DNA of 64,000 bases from Edwardsiella anguillarum ET080813 (lineage in GTDB: Bacteria; Pseudomonadota; Gammaproteobacteria; Enterobacterales; Enterobacteriaceae), in contig NZ_CP006664.1 in NCBI RefSeq assembly GCF_000264765.2, forward strand, positions 3,444,314-3,508,313, given 5' to 3'. Below are positions 31,946-41,942 of the stretch, one piece after another. Numbering within the stretch: the first letter of the stretch is position 1; the number at the start of each line of letters is the position of its first letter. The position numbers and the translations under genes are program-made. The notes beneath the pieces were generated by a model, which was not told where the DNA came from, did not search any database, and saw only the letters and a program-made list of their open reading frames with translations.

Positions 31946-33766
31946 ATGAATCCAATCGTAGAACGTGTTACCCAACGCATTATTGAACGCTCCCGCGCTA
32001 CCCGCGCGGCATATCTGGCCAAGATTGAGCGGGCACGCAGCACTCGCGTGCAGCGCGCCCAGCTGGCGTGTGGCAACCTGGCGCACGGCTTTGCCGCCTG
32101 CACTCAGCAGGATAAGGCCTCGCTGAAGAGCATGACCAAAAGTGATATCGCGATTATCACTTCGTATAACGATATGCTTTCCGCCCACCAGCCCTATGAA
32201 AGCTATCCGGCGCAGATTAAGCAGGCGCTGCATCAGGTCGGGGCTGTCGGTCAGGTAGCCGGCGGCGTGCCGGCGATGTGCGACGGGGTGACTCAGGGTC
32301 AGGACGGCATGGAGCTGTCGCTGATGAGTCGCGAAGTGATAGCCATGTCCGCCGCGGTCGGGCTATCGCATAACATGTTCGACGGTGCGCTGTACCTGGG
32401 CGTCTGTGACAAGATCGTGCCGGGGCTGTTTATGGCGGCGATGTCCTTTGGCCACCTGCCGACCCTGTTCGTACCGGCCGGGCCGATGGCCAGCGGTCTG
32501 CCGAACAAGGAGAAGGTGCGCATCCGTCAGCTGTTTGCTGAGGGCAAGGCCGGGCGTGAGGCCCTGCTGGAGTCGGAGGCCGCCTCCTATCATGCGCCGG
32601 GCACCTGTACCTTCTATGGCACGGCTAACTCCAACCAGATGGTGATGGAGGTGATGGGGATGCAGCTGCCGGGCGCCTCCTTCGTTCAGCCGGACTGCGC
32701 GCTACGTCATGCGCTGACCGACGCGGCGGCGCGTCAGGTGACGCGGATGACCGAGAGCAGCGGTAGCTATCTGCCGATCGGGCGAATGGTGGATGAAAAG
32801 GTCGTGGTCAACGGTATTGTCGCCCTGCTGGCGACCGGTGGCTCCACCAACCTGACTATGCACCTGGTGGCGATGGCGCGCGCCGCGGGCATCCTGATCA
32901 ACTGGGATGACTTCTCCGAGCTGTCAGAGGCGGTGCCGCTGCTGTGCCGCATCTACCCCAACGGCCCGGCCGATATCAACCACTTCCAGGCGGCCGGCGG
33001 CGTGGCGCTGTTGGTGCGCGAGCTGCTGAAGGGCGGGCTGCTGCATGACGACGTCGATACTGTGGCGGGTCACGGCCTGCGCCGTTACACCCAGGAGCCG
33101 TTCCTGGAGAACGGGCAGCTGGTGTACCGCGAAGGCGCCGAGTGCTCCTACGATACGGCGGTGATCGCCAGCGTTGAGGCGCCGTTCGCCCATCACGGAG
33201 GGACTCAAGTGCTGTCCGGTAACCTGGGGCGCGCGGTGATGAAGACCTCGGCGGTACCGGAAGAGAACCAGATTATTGAAGCGCCGGCGGTGGTGTTTAA
33301 CAGTCAGCATGACGTGCTGCCGGCCTTTGAGGCGGGCGCGCTGGATCGCAACTGCGTGGTGGTCGTGCGCTATCAGGGACCGCGGGCCATCGGGATGCCG
33401 GAGCTGCACAAGCTGATGCCGCCGCTGGGTGTGCTGATGGATCGCGGGCTGAAGGTGGCGCTGGTAACGGATGGCCGGCTCTCCGGCGCCTCGGGTAAAG
33501 TGCCGTCGGCGATTCATGTGACGCCGGAGGCCTGTGCCGGTGGCCTGCTGGCCAAGGTGTGCAACGGTGACATGATCCGGGTCGATGGGCGCAGCGGCGA
33601 GCTGACTCTACTGGTGGATGAGGCGGAGCTGGCGGCGCGCGATGCATTCCAGCCGGATCTCTCCGCGCTGCACGACGGCTGTGGCCGCGAGCTGTTCAAC
33701 GCGCTACGCGAACAACTGTCCGGCGCCGAAGAGGGCGCCAGCTGCATCCCGTTTTACCATTCCTGA
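31946..33766 (+). CDS. edd: 6-phosphogluconate dehydratase Edd
   Basis: A 606-residue [4Fe-4S] dehydratase of the IlvD/Edd family that makes 2-keto-3-deoxy-6-phosphogluconate, the HexR ligand. Cluster-region blocks include [12 protein letters not shown] near residue 110 and [15 protein letters not shown] near residue 215; [13 protein letters not shown] lies near the C-terminus. It is 7 bp after pgl. The placement in the zwf operon, rather than only edd-eda, puts the whole glucose-6-phosphate to KDPG route under one promoter. Confidence 0.96.
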   Translation: MNPIVERVTQRIIERSRATRAAYLAKIERARSTRVQRAQLACGNLAHGFAACTQQDKASLKSMTKSDIAIITSYNDMLSAHQPYESYPAQIKQALHQVGAVGQVAGGVPAMCDGVTQGQDGMELSLMSREVIAMSAAVGLSHNMFDGALYLGVCDKIVPGLFMAAMSFGHLPTLFVPAGPMASGLPNKEKVRIRQLFAEGKAGREALLESEAASYHAPGTCTFYGTANSNQMVMEVMGMQLPGASFVQPDCALRHALTDAAARQVTRMTESSGSYLPIGRMVDEKVVVNGIVALLATGGSTNLTMHLVAMARAAGILINWDDFSELSEAVPLLCRIYPNGPADINHFQAAGGVALLVRELLKGGLLHDDVDTVAGHGLRRYTQEPFLENGQLVYREGAECSYDTAVIASVEAPFAHHGGTQVLSGNLGRAVMKTSAVPEENQIIEAPAVVFNSQHDVLPAFEAGALDRNCVVVVRYQGPRAIGMPELHKLMPPLGVLMDRGLKVALVTDGRLSGASGKVPSAIHVTPEACAGGLLAKVCNGDMIRVDGRSGELTLLVDEAELAARDAFQPDLSALHDGCGRELFNALREQLSGAEEGASCIPFYHS

Positions 33767-33900
33767 TAGGCGAGGCGGCGCAGACCGCCTCAATAGCTGT
33801 GATCGATCCCGGGCGCAGGCCCAGGCGTCAGACCGGCAGGGAATGCCGGGGCTCGGGGTCACTTATTAATCCGCCGTAAGGCATCTGGAGAGAAGCGACA

Positions 33901-34542
33901 ATGAACAACTGGAAAGTGAGTGCGGAATCCATTCTGACAACAGGCCCGGTCGTACCGGTTATCGTCATCAACACGCTGGAGCAGGCTGTGCCGCTGGCCA
34001 AGGCACTGGTTGCCGGTGGGGTGCGGGTACTGGAAGTGACCCTGCGCACCGACTGTGCGCTAGAGGCTATCCGCCTGATTGCCCAGGAGGTGCCAGAGGC
34101 CATCGTCGGCGCCGGTACCGTGACCAATGCGGAGCAGCTGCGCCAGGTGACCGAGGCCGGCGCCCAGTTCGCCATCAGCCCGGGACTGACCGTGGGGCTG
34201 CTGCAAGCCGCCGTGGCCGGCAGCATTCCGCTGATCCCGGGTATCAGCACCGTTTCTGAGCTGATGCAGGGAATGGACTACGGTCTGAAAGAGTTTAAAT
34301 TCTTCCCTGCGGAGGCCAACGGCGGCGTGAAAGCGCTGCAGGCCATCGCCGGGCCGTTCTCCCATATCCGCTTCTGCCCGACCGGCGGTATTTCACCGAG
34401 CAACTACCGTAGCTATCTGGCGCTGAAGAGCGTGCTGTGCATCGGCGGCTCCTGGCTTATCCCGGCGGACGCCTTGGAGAGCGGGGACTATGCGCGGATC
34501 ACCGCGTTGGCGAAAGAGGCGGTTGCTGGCGCTCAGGCGTAA
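33901..34542 (+). CDS. eda: KDPG/KHG aldolase Eda
   Basis: 213 residues, equal to E. coli Eda. Class I aldolase cleaving KDPG to pyruvate and glyceraldehyde-3-phosphate. Catalytic Glu and Arg lie in [11 protein letters not shown] near residue 45 and the Schiff-base Lys in [13 protein letters not shown] near residue 133. AGAGAAGCGACA precedes the ATG. It is 134 bp after edd, so an extra promoter in the gap is possible; a stable GAGGCGG/CCGCCTC hairpin (33773-33792) lies there. Confidence 0.96.
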   Translation: MNNWKVSAESILTTGPVVPVIVINTLEQAVPLAKALVAGGVRVLEVTLRTDCALEAIRLIAQEVPEAIVGAGTVTNAEQLRQVTEAGAQFAISPGLTVGLLQAAVAGSIPLIPGISTVSELMQGMDYGLKEFKFFPAEANGGVKALQAIAGPFSHIRFCPTGGISPSNYRSYLALKSVLCIGGSWLIPADALESGDYARITALAKEAVAGAQA

Positions 34543-34647
34543 CTTTTTGCGCGCTGCATGGTTAGTCATCGCGCGAGCGGGGTTAGTCAGCCGTTGGCGC
34601 GCCGCCTGCTCACGGGGCGTGCGCCTAATGCGTTGACCCGGCAGGAG

Positions 34648-34683
34648 AACAAGGTCGCCATTTTAGGGCGGCCTTGTTTTTTT
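34648..34683 (+). terminator. Terminator after eda
   Basis: Stem ACAAGGTCGCC / GGCGGCCTTGT (one G-T pair) with an AT-rich loop and a long T tract. Confidence 0.88.
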
Positions 34684-34808
34684 ATGGATGATAACTTATT
34701 TATTTTCAGTGATTTTATTTAAAGAAAGTAGTAAAAGGCGGTTTGCTATAAAAAATAGCCTGTGCTACAACTAATATATCAATTAATAACCGGAGGACAC
34801 TGCGCAAA

Positions 34809-34832
34809 CCGTACGCCCAGATTCAGGTACGG
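34809..34832 (+). other. Hairpin ahead of the mdtU-like ORF
   Basis: CCGTAC (34809-34814) pairs with GTACGG (34827-34832) around a 12-base loop, immediately upstream of the leader ORF's ribosome-binding site. Possible leader RNA structure. Confidence 0.4.
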
Positions 34833-34851
34833 GGGAAGAGGGTAAACCACT

Positions 34852-34950
34852 ATGAAAACGCATAATCGTTTAATGATTAAAACCTCTGCATATCTGTTAT
34901 TCATTTCCTCCACGATTGCCAGTGAGTATCACTGGTGCAGTGAGCTATAG
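34852..34950 (+). CDS. mdtU: MdtU-like leader peptide upstream of mdtJI
   Basis: A 32-codon ORF, too short for usual gene calling. It begins MKTHNRLMIK, has a hydrophobic centre (AYLLFISSTIA) and ends HWCSEL. GAGGG lies 9 bases before the ATG. E. coli has a translated leader peptide of about the same size, MdtU, upstream of mdtJI, whose translation is needed for spermidine-dependent mdtJI expression. Position, size and the downstream genes agree; residue-level homology could not be checked from memory. The ORF stops about 200 bp before mdtJ. Confidence 0.6.
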   Translation: MKTHNRLMIKTSAYLLFISSTIASEYHWCSEL

Positions 34951-35151
34951 CGTCTTTTTCTCCAGAAATGTCCCACGGGATGCGCTCAGTACGCCCGCGC
35001 TGGCGGTGTCATCGCACGCTTTCCACGCTACGTAAACGGCGCCGCGCGTTGGCGATGGATTCTTATATCTAACGCGTTGTTAATCCAGTGGTCGGCGCAG
35101 TGGAATAAAACCAAACGCCAATAAATAAAATTAAATAATTGGAGAAATAAT

Positions 35152-35535
35152 ATGATTTACTGGATTTTCCTGGCATGTGCCATCGTGGCCGAAATTATTG
35201 GCACCCTTTCGATGAAATGGGCCAACGTCAGCGGGACGATGAGCGGCAATGTCGTCATGCTGCTGATGGTGACCCTCTCTTATATTCTATTGGCCTTTGC
35301 GGTGAAGCGGGTCGCGCTGGGGGTGGCCTATGCCCTGTGGGAGGGGATTGGCATCCTGTTTATTACGCTGTTCAGCGTACTGTGGTTTGACGAGCCGATA
35401 TCCGCGCTCAAGCTGAGCGGCCTGGGGTTGCTGGTGGGGGGGATCATCCTGCTGAAGTCCGGTACGGTGAAACAGAGACGCTCACCCTCCAGTTCGGTGA
35501 CGGGGTCGACGGGGAGGAAACATGTCGTCGCTTGA
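35152..35535 (+). CDS. mdtJ: Spermidine export protein MdtJ (SMR family)
   Basis: A 127-residue small multidrug resistance protein with four helices and the membrane-embedded Glu ([12 protein letters not shown], Glu near residue 14). Matches E. coli MdtJ closely ([27 protein letters not shown] central block). MdtJ pairs with MdtI to export spermidine. GGAG lies 9 bases before the ATG. The last 14 bp overlap mdtI. The C-terminal tail is longer and Ser/Thr/Arg-rich. Confidence 0.94.
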   Translation: MIYWIFLACAIVAEIIGTLSMKWANVSGTMSGNVVMLLMVTLSYILLAFAVKRVALGVAYALWEGIGILFITLFSVLWFDEPISALKLSGLGLLVGGIILLKSGTVKQRRSPSSSVTGSTGRKHVVA

Positions 35536-35851
35536 ATGGGTATACGGCGCCTGGCTAGCGCTGGCCGTGGCGCTGGAGATCGCGGCCAATATTCTGCTCA
35601 AATGGTCTGACGGTTTTCGCCGCCTGCTGCCGGGCGTACTGTCGCTGCTGGCCGTGCTGGCCGCCTTTGGCGCGTTGAGTCAGGCGGTAAAGGGGATTGA
35701 GCTGTCCGTCGCCTACGCCCTGTGGGGTGGCTTTGGCATTATGGCGACGATCGCGGCGGGCTGGGTGCTGTTTGGTCAGCGGCTAAACAGCAAGGGGTGG
35801 TGCGGACTGCTGCTGCTGCTGGCCGGTATGGCGGTGATTAAGCTGGCCTGA
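35522..35851 (+). CDS. mdtI: Spermidine export protein MdtI (SMR family)
   Basis: 109 residues, four helices, same length as E. coli MdtI. Helix 1 has the conserved Glu in [18 protein letters not shown]; the block [16 protein letters not shown] near residue 60 is characteristic. It functions as a heterodimer with MdtJ, and the 14-bp overlap with mdtJ favours balanced production. Confidence 0.95.
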   Translation: MSSLEWVYGAWLALAVALEIAANILLKWSDGFRRLLPGVLSLLAVLAAFGALSQAVKGIELSVAYALWGGFGIMATIAAGWVLFGQRLNSKGWCGLLLLLAGMAVIKLA

Positions 35852-35859
35852 ATTCCGGA

Positions 35860-35883
35860 GAACGGCCCGCTCGCGGGCCGTTT
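35860..35883. terminator. Hairpin terminator between mdtI and ridA-like gene
   Basis: AACGGCCCG pairs with CGGGCCGTT between convergent genes; only a short T run follows, so strength is uncertain. Confidence 0.6.
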
Positions 35884-35885
35884 GC

Positions 35886-36230
35886 TCAGCGGGCGGCGAC
35901 GATCTTGATCTCTACCCGATACTGCGGGTGCATCAGCTTGGCCTGCACGGTACAGCGCACCGGCGCTTTACCAGGAACGACCCAGGCGTCCCAGGCGGCA
36001 TTCATGGCCGCAAAGTCCGCACCGTCTGCCAGGAAAATGGTGGCATCAAGAATCCGGGTCTTATCGCTACCCAGCTGGCTGAGCAGCATGTCGATGGCGG
36101 CCAGCGCATTGGCGGTCTGCGCCGTCGCGTCGGCATCCAGGTTTTCCGGCACGCTGGTAAAGTAGATGGTGTCGTTGAAGACGGTGGCATCAGACCAGCG
36201 CTGCTCCGGATTGATACGTTCGATAGACAT
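35886..36230 (-). CDS. yoaB: RidA family protein YoaB
   Basis: A 114-residue Rid/YER057c protein, same length as E. coli YoaB and matching it in NLDADATAQTANALAAID and in the core AAWDAWVVPGKAPVRCTVQA near residue 80. The Arg in APVRCTV corresponds to the residue needed for imine hydrolysis in RidA proper, but YoaB's own substrate is not known. Next to yoaA, as in E. coli. Confidence 0.93.
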   Translation of the reverse strand: MSIERINPEQRWSDATVFNDTIYFTSVPENLDADATAQTANALAAIDMLLSQLGSDKTRILDATIFLADGADFAAMNAAWDAWVVPGKAPVRCTVQAKLMHPQYRVEIKIVAAR

Positions 36231-36397
36231 AAATCTCGCCCTTAATAAGTGGTGGTGTCTGCGGCGACAGTATACTCAAAAGCGTCGAGACTGTATCCCC
36301 CGCGCTCCCCGCGCCCTGTGCGATATGCGCAGGAGGATGGAGCTTGCGCCGCGGAGTTGGCATAATCCCCCCTTTACCCCTCTAGATGAGAGATGCC

Positions 36398-38338
36398 GTG
36401 GCCGATGATTTTGCCCCCGACGGGCTATTAACCCAGAGTATTCCCGGCTTCACCCCCCGGGAGGCCCAGCGTCAGATGGCGCAGGCGATCAGCGCGGTGA
36501 TTGAGGCGCGAGGATCGTTGGTGGTGGAGGCCGGTACCGGCACCGGCAAGACCTTTGCCTATCTGGTGCCGGCGCTGCGCTGCGGCCATAAGGTGATCAT
36601 TTCGACCGGCTCTAAGGCGCTGCAGGATCAGCTGTATAACCGCGATCTGCCGCTGATGAAGCGGGTGCTGAACTTTCAGGGGGCGACCGCGTTGCTGAAA
36701 GGGCGGGCCAACTACCTGTGCCCGGAGCGCTTGGAACAGCAGTCGTTGGCCGGTGGCGATATCGCCCCGGCGCTGCTGGCGGAGCTGATGCGGGTGCGCA
36801 GCTGGTCGTCGCAGACCGAGGATGGTGATATCAGCCACTGCCACGGGGTGGCTGAAGACAGCGCCGTCTGGCCGCTGGTGACCAGCAATAACGACAACTG
36901 CCTGGGCGGGGACTGCCCCCATTATAAAGCGTGCTACGTGGTTAAAGCGCGCCGCCGCGCCATGGATGCCCAGGTCGTGGTGGTGAACCACCATCTGTTT
37001 TTGGCCGATCTGGTGGTCAAAGAGGGGGGCTTTGGCGAGCTGATCCCGGAGGCCGAGGTGACCATTTTTGATGAGGCGCACCAGGTCCCAGACATCGCCA
37101 GTCAATATTTTGGCCAGCAGCTTTCCAGCCGCCAGCTGCTGGATCTGGCGCGCGACATGATCATGGCGTACCGCACCGAGCTGCGAGACGTCGCCCAGTT
37201 GCAGAAAAGCGCCGATCTGCTGACCCAGCGCAGCCTCGATCTGCGTATCGTGCTGGGCGATCCCGGCTTTCGCGGCAACCTGCGCGATATTCTGGCGCAG
37301 GCCGAGGTGCGCCGCTCCCTGGTGCTGGTGGACGATGCGTTAGAGCTGTGCTATGACGTGATGAAGATGTCGCTGGGCCGCTCGGCGCTGCTCGATGCCG
37401 CCTTTGAGCGCGCCACGCTGTACCGCAACCGCCTGAAGCGCCTTTCCGACGTTATGCAGCCCGGCTACTCATACTGGTATGAGTGTACGCCGCGTCACTT
37501 CGTGTTGGCGCTGACGCCGCTGACGGTGGCGGAGAAATTCAGTGAGCTGATGTGCAGTAAGCCCGGTGCCTGGATTTTTACCTCGGCAACGCTGGCGGTG
37601 GAGGATGACGTCTCGCACTTCAGCGCGCGTTTGGGGCTGACGGCGGCGCAGAGCCTGCTGCTGCCTAGTCCCTTCGACTACGCCCACCAGGCGCTGCTGT
37701 GCGTGCCGCGCTTCCTGCCGCCCCCCAATCAGCGCGGTGCCGCCGCGCAGTTAGCGCAGATGCTGACGCCGCTGATCGAGGCCAATAATGGCCGCTGTTT
37801 CTTTCTGTGTACCTCACACGCCATGATGCGCGGGCTGGCGCAGGTCTTTCGCGCCAGCCTCACGTTGCCGGTGCTGGTGCAGGGAGAGAGCGGAAAGTCC
37901 CGGCTGCTGGCCGACTTCATTGCCGCCGGCAACGCGCTGCTGGTGGCGACCGGCAGCTTCTGGGAGGGCGTGGACGTGCGCGGCGATACCCTGAGCTGCG
38001 TGATTATCGACAAGCTGCCCTTTACCGCGCCGGACGATCCGCTGCTCAAGGCCCGGATGGAGGATTGCCGTCTGCGCGGGGGCGATCCCTTTACCCAGGT
38101 GCAGTTGCCCGATGCGGTGATCACCCTGAAGCAGGGGGTAGGGCGTTTAATCCGCGACAGCCGCGATCGCGGAGCCATCATTATCTGCGACAGCCGTCTG
38201 GTGATGCGCCCCTATGGCGAGGTGTTCCTGCGCAGCCTGCCGCCTGCGCCGCGCACCCGCGATCTGGCGCGGGTCATCGACTTTCTCCGCGCCGCGCCAA
38301 GCGCGGCGTCGGCAGAGGGAGAGGGAGAGGCGAATTGA
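36398..38338 (+). CDS. yoaA: XPD/DinG-type DNA helicase YoaA
   Basis: Iron-sulfur superfamily 2 helicase; in E. coli YoaA works with HolC (chi) in replication-damage repair. Walker A EAGTGTGKTFAY near residue 44, cluster cysteines in NYLCPERLEQQ and DNCLGGDCPHYKACYVV (residues about 108-180), DEAH box TIFDEAHQ near residue 220, and C-terminal motif VI GVGRLIRDSRDRG. GTG at 36398 (ADDFAPDG) aligns with the E. coli start; an ATG four codons upstream (36386) is an alternative. The 646-residue length is about 10 longer than E. coli's. Confidence 0.93.
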   Translation: MADDFAPDGLLTQSIPGFTPREAQRQMAQAISAVIEARGSLVVEAGTGTGKTFAYLVPALRCGHKVIISTGSKALQDQLYNRDLPLMKRVLNFQGATALLKGRANYLCPERLEQQSLAGGDIAPALLAELMRVRSWSSQTEDGDISHCHGVAEDSAVWPLVTSNNDNCLGGDCPHYKACYVVKARRRAMDAQVVVVNHHLFLADLVVKEGGFGELIPEAEVTIFDEAHQVPDIASQYFGQQLSSRQLLDLARDMIMAYRTELRDVAQLQKSADLLTQRSLDLRIVLGDPGFRGNLRDILAQAEVRRSLVLVDDALELCYDVMKMSLGRSALLDAAFERATLYRNRLKRLSDVMQPGYSYWYECTPRHFVLALTPLTVAEKFSELMCSKPGAWIFTSATLAVEDDVSHFSARLGLTAAQSLLLPSPFDYAHQALLCVPRFLPPPNQRGAAAQLAQMLTPLIEANNGRCFFLCTSHAMMRGLAQVFRASLTLPVLVQGESGKSRLLADFIAAGNALLVATGSFWEGVDVRGDTLSCVIIDKLPFTAPDDPLLKARMEDCRLRGGDPFTQVQLPDAVITLKQGVGRLIRDSRDRGAIIICDSRLVMRPYGEVFLRSLPPAPRTRDLARVIDFLRAAPSAASAEGEGEAN

Positions 38339-38411
38339 GAAACACAGGGTTAAGGGGCTGTGTTATTATTCTGCCCATTGATAATTCATTTCTTTTCTTG
38401 CCGAGGTTGGC

Positions 38412-39113
38412 ATGCCCACGCGAATTTTAGCGATTGATACCGCAACGGAAGCCTGTTCCGTTGCCCTGTGGAATAACGGTGAGTCTCTGGCGCTGTTTGA
38501 GATCTGTCCACGTGAACACACCCAGCGTATCCTGCCGATGGTGCAGCAGATCCTGGCCGAGGCGGGGGTGACGCTGGCCGAGCTGGATGCGCTGGCCTTT
38601 GGCCGCGGGCCGGGCAGCTTTACCGGCGTGCGTATCGGCGTGGGGATCGCCCAGGGGCTGGCGCTGGGCGCCGGGCTGCCGATGATCGGTGTCTCCACGC
38701 TGGCGACGATGGCGCAGGGCGCCTGGCGCTGTACGGCGGAGAGCCGGGTCGTGAGCGCGATCGATGCGCGGATGGGCGAGGTTTATTGGGGGGAGTACTG
38801 TCGCGATAGCGCCGGCGTCTGGCACGGCGGCGCCAGCGAGGCGGTGCTTAACCCACAGCAGGCGGGCGCCCGTTTGGCCGCGCTGCAGGGAGAGTGGGCG
38901 ACGGTCGGTACCGGCTGGCAGACCTATCCCGACCTGGCGCAGGACGTGGGCCTTACGCTGCGCGACGGGCAAATGCTGCTGCCTCATGCCGAAGATATGC
39001 TGCCGCTGGCGCTGCACGCCTGGCAGGCAGGGGAGACGGTGGCGGTGGAGCAGGCGCAGCCGATCTATCTGCGCAATGAGGTGACCTGGAAGAAATTGCC
39101 GGGGCGCGGCTAG
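38412..39113 (+). CDS. tsaB: tRNA t6A biosynthesis protein TsaB
   Basis: 233 residues, ASKHA fold without its own catalysis; TsaB dimerises with TsaD and, with TsaE and TsaC, makes t6A at position 37 of ANN-decoding tRNAs. Start [19 protein letters not shown] and the block [16 protein letters not shown] near residue 66 are diagnostic. Essential in E. coli. Neighbours yoaA and slp are as in E. coli. Confidence 0.95.
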   Translation: MPTRILAIDTATEACSVALWNNGESLALFEICPREHTQRILPMVQQILAEAGVTLAELDALAFGRGPGSFTGVRIGVGIAQGLALGAGLPMIGVSTLATMAQGAWRCTAESRVVSAIDARMGEVYWGEYCRDSAGVWHGGASEAVLNPQQAGARLAALQGEWATVGTGWQTYPDLAQDVGLTLRDGQMLLPHAEDMLPLALHAWQAGETVAVEQAQPIYLRNEVTWKKLPGRG

Positions 39114-39219
39114 CCGCGCCCCGGGGAACCCGGCGCTGAACGGCGGGTCAAAGAGAGTAGGTGCCGCCAACGGCGGACATATCGCGCCGTCGCCTTGGGT
39201 ACGGCATAAGGGGAGCGTA

Positions 39220-39822
39220 ATGATGCGGATAAAGATGAAGTGCATCGCCGGGGCAGCCGCTGCGCTGCTGCTGGCCGGGTGTGTGAGCGTTCCGGCGTCC
39301 GTGCGTGGCACCTCGCCGACGCCGCAGCAGAACTTTGCGGCGGTGCATAATGCGCCGGATTTATACGTCGGCCAGGAGTCCCGCTTCGGCGGCACGGTGG
39401 TCAGCGTCACCAACAAAAAAGAGGCTAGCTACCTGGAGATCGCCGTGATGCCGCTGGACAGCGGCGCCCGACCGATTCTGGGGCAGCCGGTGCTGGGGCG
39501 CATTCTGGCCAAAAGCCGCGTCTTTCTCGACCCGATCAACTTTAATCACCAGCTGGTGACGGTGGTCGGACCGCTGACCGGCAGCGTAGAGGGAAAGATC
39601 GGCCAGACGCCCTATAATTTTGTCACCATGGATATCGGCGGCTATCAGCGTTGGCAGGTCGATCAGCAGGTAATTATGCCGCCGCAGCCGATCGGCCCCG
39701 GCCCCTGGGGCTATGATCCCTATTGGCGCCGCCCTTACTGGGGGCCGGGCTTCGGCCCGGGCTGGGGCTGGTATGCTCCGATGCCGGCACGGATTGAAAA
39801 CGTCGTGGTGCCGCAGCCTTAG
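39220..39822 (+). CDS. Slp family outer membrane lipoprotein (YeaY-like)
   Basis: 200 residues with a lipoprotein signal (ALLLAGC, Cys near residue 21) followed by Val and Ser, predicting outer-membrane sorting. The Slp/YeaY core is seen in [24 protein letters not shown] and [15 protein letters not shown]. The C-terminal third is a Gly/Pro/Trp/Tyr-rich tail (from about residue 160), also present in E. coli YeaY. It resembles YeaY more than the acid-induced Slp. Function unknown beyond envelope stress association. Confidence 0.9.
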   Translation: MMRIKMKCIAGAAAALLLAGCVSVPASVRGTSPTPQQNFAAVHNAPDLYVGQESRFGGTVVSVTNKKEASYLEIAVMPLDSGARPILGQPVLGRILAKSRVFLDPINFNHQLVTVVGPLTGSVEGKIGQTPYNFVTMDIGGYQRWQVDQQVIMPPQPIGPGPWGYDPYWRRPYWGPGFGPGWGWYAPMPARIENVVVPQP

Positions 39823-40126
39823 CGGCGCGTAGATTGCGCAAAGCCTGCGCGTTTGCGCGTTAAAAGCGGACAAAGTCGGGGACGGCGGGCAGATTTTGGT
39901 GTCATTGGCGCCCGTCAGGTATAAAATAACACGCTGCCTGCCGTCCGCGCGCTGCGTGTGGATGCGCCGGCTGCGAACAAAGAAACCCCGCCCTGCGGGG
40001 TTATTTGTTTTTTAATGCCAGGAGGGCATATTCGACAGCGCTATCGCCCGTTCGATACGCGTGGCACCGCCCGCGCGGGGCGATATTCGTACCCCTCATA
40101 CAGATAAGAAACACGGGAGAAGCGCC
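39823..40126 (+). promoter_or_regulatory. slp-fadD intergenic region with leader hairpin
   Basis: 304 bp. A TATAAA -10-like element is at 39920-39925. Downstream, AACCCCGC (39984-39991) pairs with GCGGGGTT (39995-40002) and ATTTGTTTTTT follows, which looks like a Rho-independent terminator. It may end slp, or lie inside the fadD leader if the 39920 promoter serves fadD. No FadR operator was recognised. Confidence 0.5.
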
Positions 40127-41806
40127 TTGGAAAAGGTTTGGCTTAAACGCTATCCGGTAGATGTGCCGGCGGAAATCAATCCGGATCATTACGCCTCGCT
40201 GGTGGACATGTTTGAACACGCGGTAGCACGCTACGCGGATCAGCCTGCGTTCATCAATATGGGACAGGTAATGACCTTCCGCAAACTGGAGGAGCGCAGC
40301 CGCGCCTTTGCCGCCTACCTGCAAAACGGTCTTGGGCTGCAGAAAGGCGATCGCGTCGCGCTGATGATGCCTAACCTGCTGCAGTATCCGATCGCGCTGT
40401 TCGGCATCCTGCGCGCCGGGATGGTGGCGGTTAACGTCAACCCGCTGTATACCCCGCGCGAGCTGGAACACCAGCTGAATGACAGCGGCGCCAGCGCGAT
40501 TGTCATCGTCTCCAACTTTGCCCATACCCTGGAAAAGGTGGTGTTCTCGACCCAGGTTCGCCACGTGATCCTGACGCGGATGGGCGATCAGCTGCCGGCG
40601 GCGAAGGGCACGCTGGTTAACTTTGTGGTCAAGTACATCAAGCGTCTGGTGCCTAAATATAATCTGCCGGACGCGATCTCGTTCCGCCGTGCGCTGCAGC
40701 GCGGGCGCCGCATGCAGTACGTTAAGCCGGATATCGTCAACGATGATTTGGCCTTTCTGCAATATACCGGCGGTACGACCGGCGTCGCCAAGGGGGCGAT
40801 GCTGACCCACCGCAATATGCAGGCGAATCTGGAGCAGGCCAAGGCGGCGTATAGCCCGCTGCTGAAGGTGGGCCATGAAATGGTGGTTACGGCGCTGCCG
40901 CTCTACCACGTTTTTGCCCTGACGGTAAACTGCCTGCTGTTTATTGAGCTGGGCGGCCGCAATCTGCTGATCACCAATCCGCGCGATATTCCAGGCATGG
41001 TGCGCGAGCTGAGTCGCTATCCGTTCACGGCGTTGACCGGGGTGAATACGCTGTTTAACGCACTGCTGCACAATGAAGACTTCCGCGAGCTGGACTTCTC
41101 ATCGCTGCGGCTGTCGGTGGGCGGCGGGATGCCGGTGCAACAGGCGGTAGCCGAACGCTGGGAACAGCTGACCGGTCACCATTTACTGGAGGGCTACGGG
41201 CTGACCGAGTGTTCGCCGCTGGTGGCGGGGAATCCCTACGATCTGAAGCGCTACAGCGGTAGCATCGGGTTGCCGGTACCGTCGACGGATGTCCGTTTGG
41301 TGGATGACGAAGGCCGTGAGGTCACGCAGGGGGAGGCGGGAGAGCTGCAGGTGCGCGGCCCACAGGTTATGCGTGGCTACTGGCAGCGTCCAGAGGCAAC
41401 GGAAGAGATCATGCGTGACGGTTGGCTGGCCACCGGCGATGTCTGTACCATGGATGAGCAGGGCTTTTTACGCATCGTCGATCGCAAGAAGGATATGATC
41501 CTGGTCTCCGGATTTAACGTGTATCCCAATGAGATTGAAGAGGTGGTAGCGCTGCATCCCAAGGTGTTGGAGTGCGCGGCCATCGGTGTTCCCAGCGAAA
41601 GCTCGGGAGAGATGGTCAAGGTGTGCGTGGTGAAGCGCGACCCTAGCCTGACCCGCGATGAGCTGGTAAGCCACTGTCGCCGTCACCTGACCGGCTATAA
41701 GGTGCCGAAGCAGGTGGTGTTTTATACGGAGCTGCCCAAGAGCAACGTGGGTAAGATTTTACGCCGGACGCTGCGCGAAGCACGGGCGGCAGATGACAAA
41801 CGGTAG
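40127..41806 (+). CDS. fadD: Long-chain fatty acid-CoA ligase FadD
   Basis: 559 residues (E. coli 561). Adenylate-forming enzyme that activates imported long-chain fatty acids at the inner membrane. ATP/AMP motif [14 protein letters not shown] near residue 213; FACS motif region [16 protein letters not shown] and [18 protein letters not shown] near residues 430-475; C-terminal catalytic Lys in [10 protein letters not shown]. The start is TTG at 40127 (EKVWLKRYP follows), 7 bases after GGGAGA; the E. coli gene is also reported to start with TTG. ATGs upstream give unconserved extensions. Confidence 0.95.
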   Translation: MEKVWLKRYPVDVPAEINPDHYASLVDMFEHAVARYADQPAFINMGQVMTFRKLEERSRAFAAYLQNGLGLQKGDRVALMMPNLLQYPIALFGILRAGMVAVNVNPLYTPRELEHQLNDSGASAIVIVSNFAHTLEKVVFSTQVRHVILTRMGDQLPAAKGTLVNFVVKYIKRLVPKYNLPDAISFRRALQRGRRMQYVKPDIVNDDLAFLQYTGGTTGVAKGAMLTHRNMQANLEQAKAAYSPLLKVGHEMVVTALPLYHVFALTVNCLLFIELGGRNLLITNPRDIPGMVRELSRYPFTALTGVNTLFNALLHNEDFRELDFSSLRLSVGGGMPVQQAVAERWEQLTGHHLLEGYGLTECSPLVAGNPYDLKRYSGSIGLPVPSTDVRLVDDEGREVTQGEAGELQVRGPQVMRGYWQRPEATEEIMRDGWLATGDVCTMDEQGFLRIVDRKKDMILVSGFNVYPNEIEEVVALHPKVLECAAIGVPSESSGEMVKVCVVKRDPSLTRDELVSHCRRHLTGYKVPKQVVFYTELPKSNVGKILRRTLREARAADDKR

Positions 41807-41844
41807 CCTCGACGCGTACCCTGTCTCTGGTTGTTGATAGCGGG

Positions 41845-41878
41845 GCGCCGGCGTAGCCGTCGGCGCACTGTTTTTTTT
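41845..41878 (+). terminator. Terminator after fadD
   Basis: GCGCCGGCG pairs with CGTCGGCGC (one mismatch) and is followed after ACTG by eight T. Confidence 0.8.
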
Positions 41879-41942
41879 GGGCGGGGTGATGCGAGACCGC
41901 CCGTTCACGTCTTGCTGCGGCAGGCGTTTTAATGAGATTATA

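Noticed and set aside
34684..35151. Guanidine riboswitch (ykkC or mini-ykkC) upstream of the SMR genes
   Set aside because: The pair is MdtJI, not Gdx/SugE, and no paired ACGR-loop hairpins were seen; a translated leader fits better.
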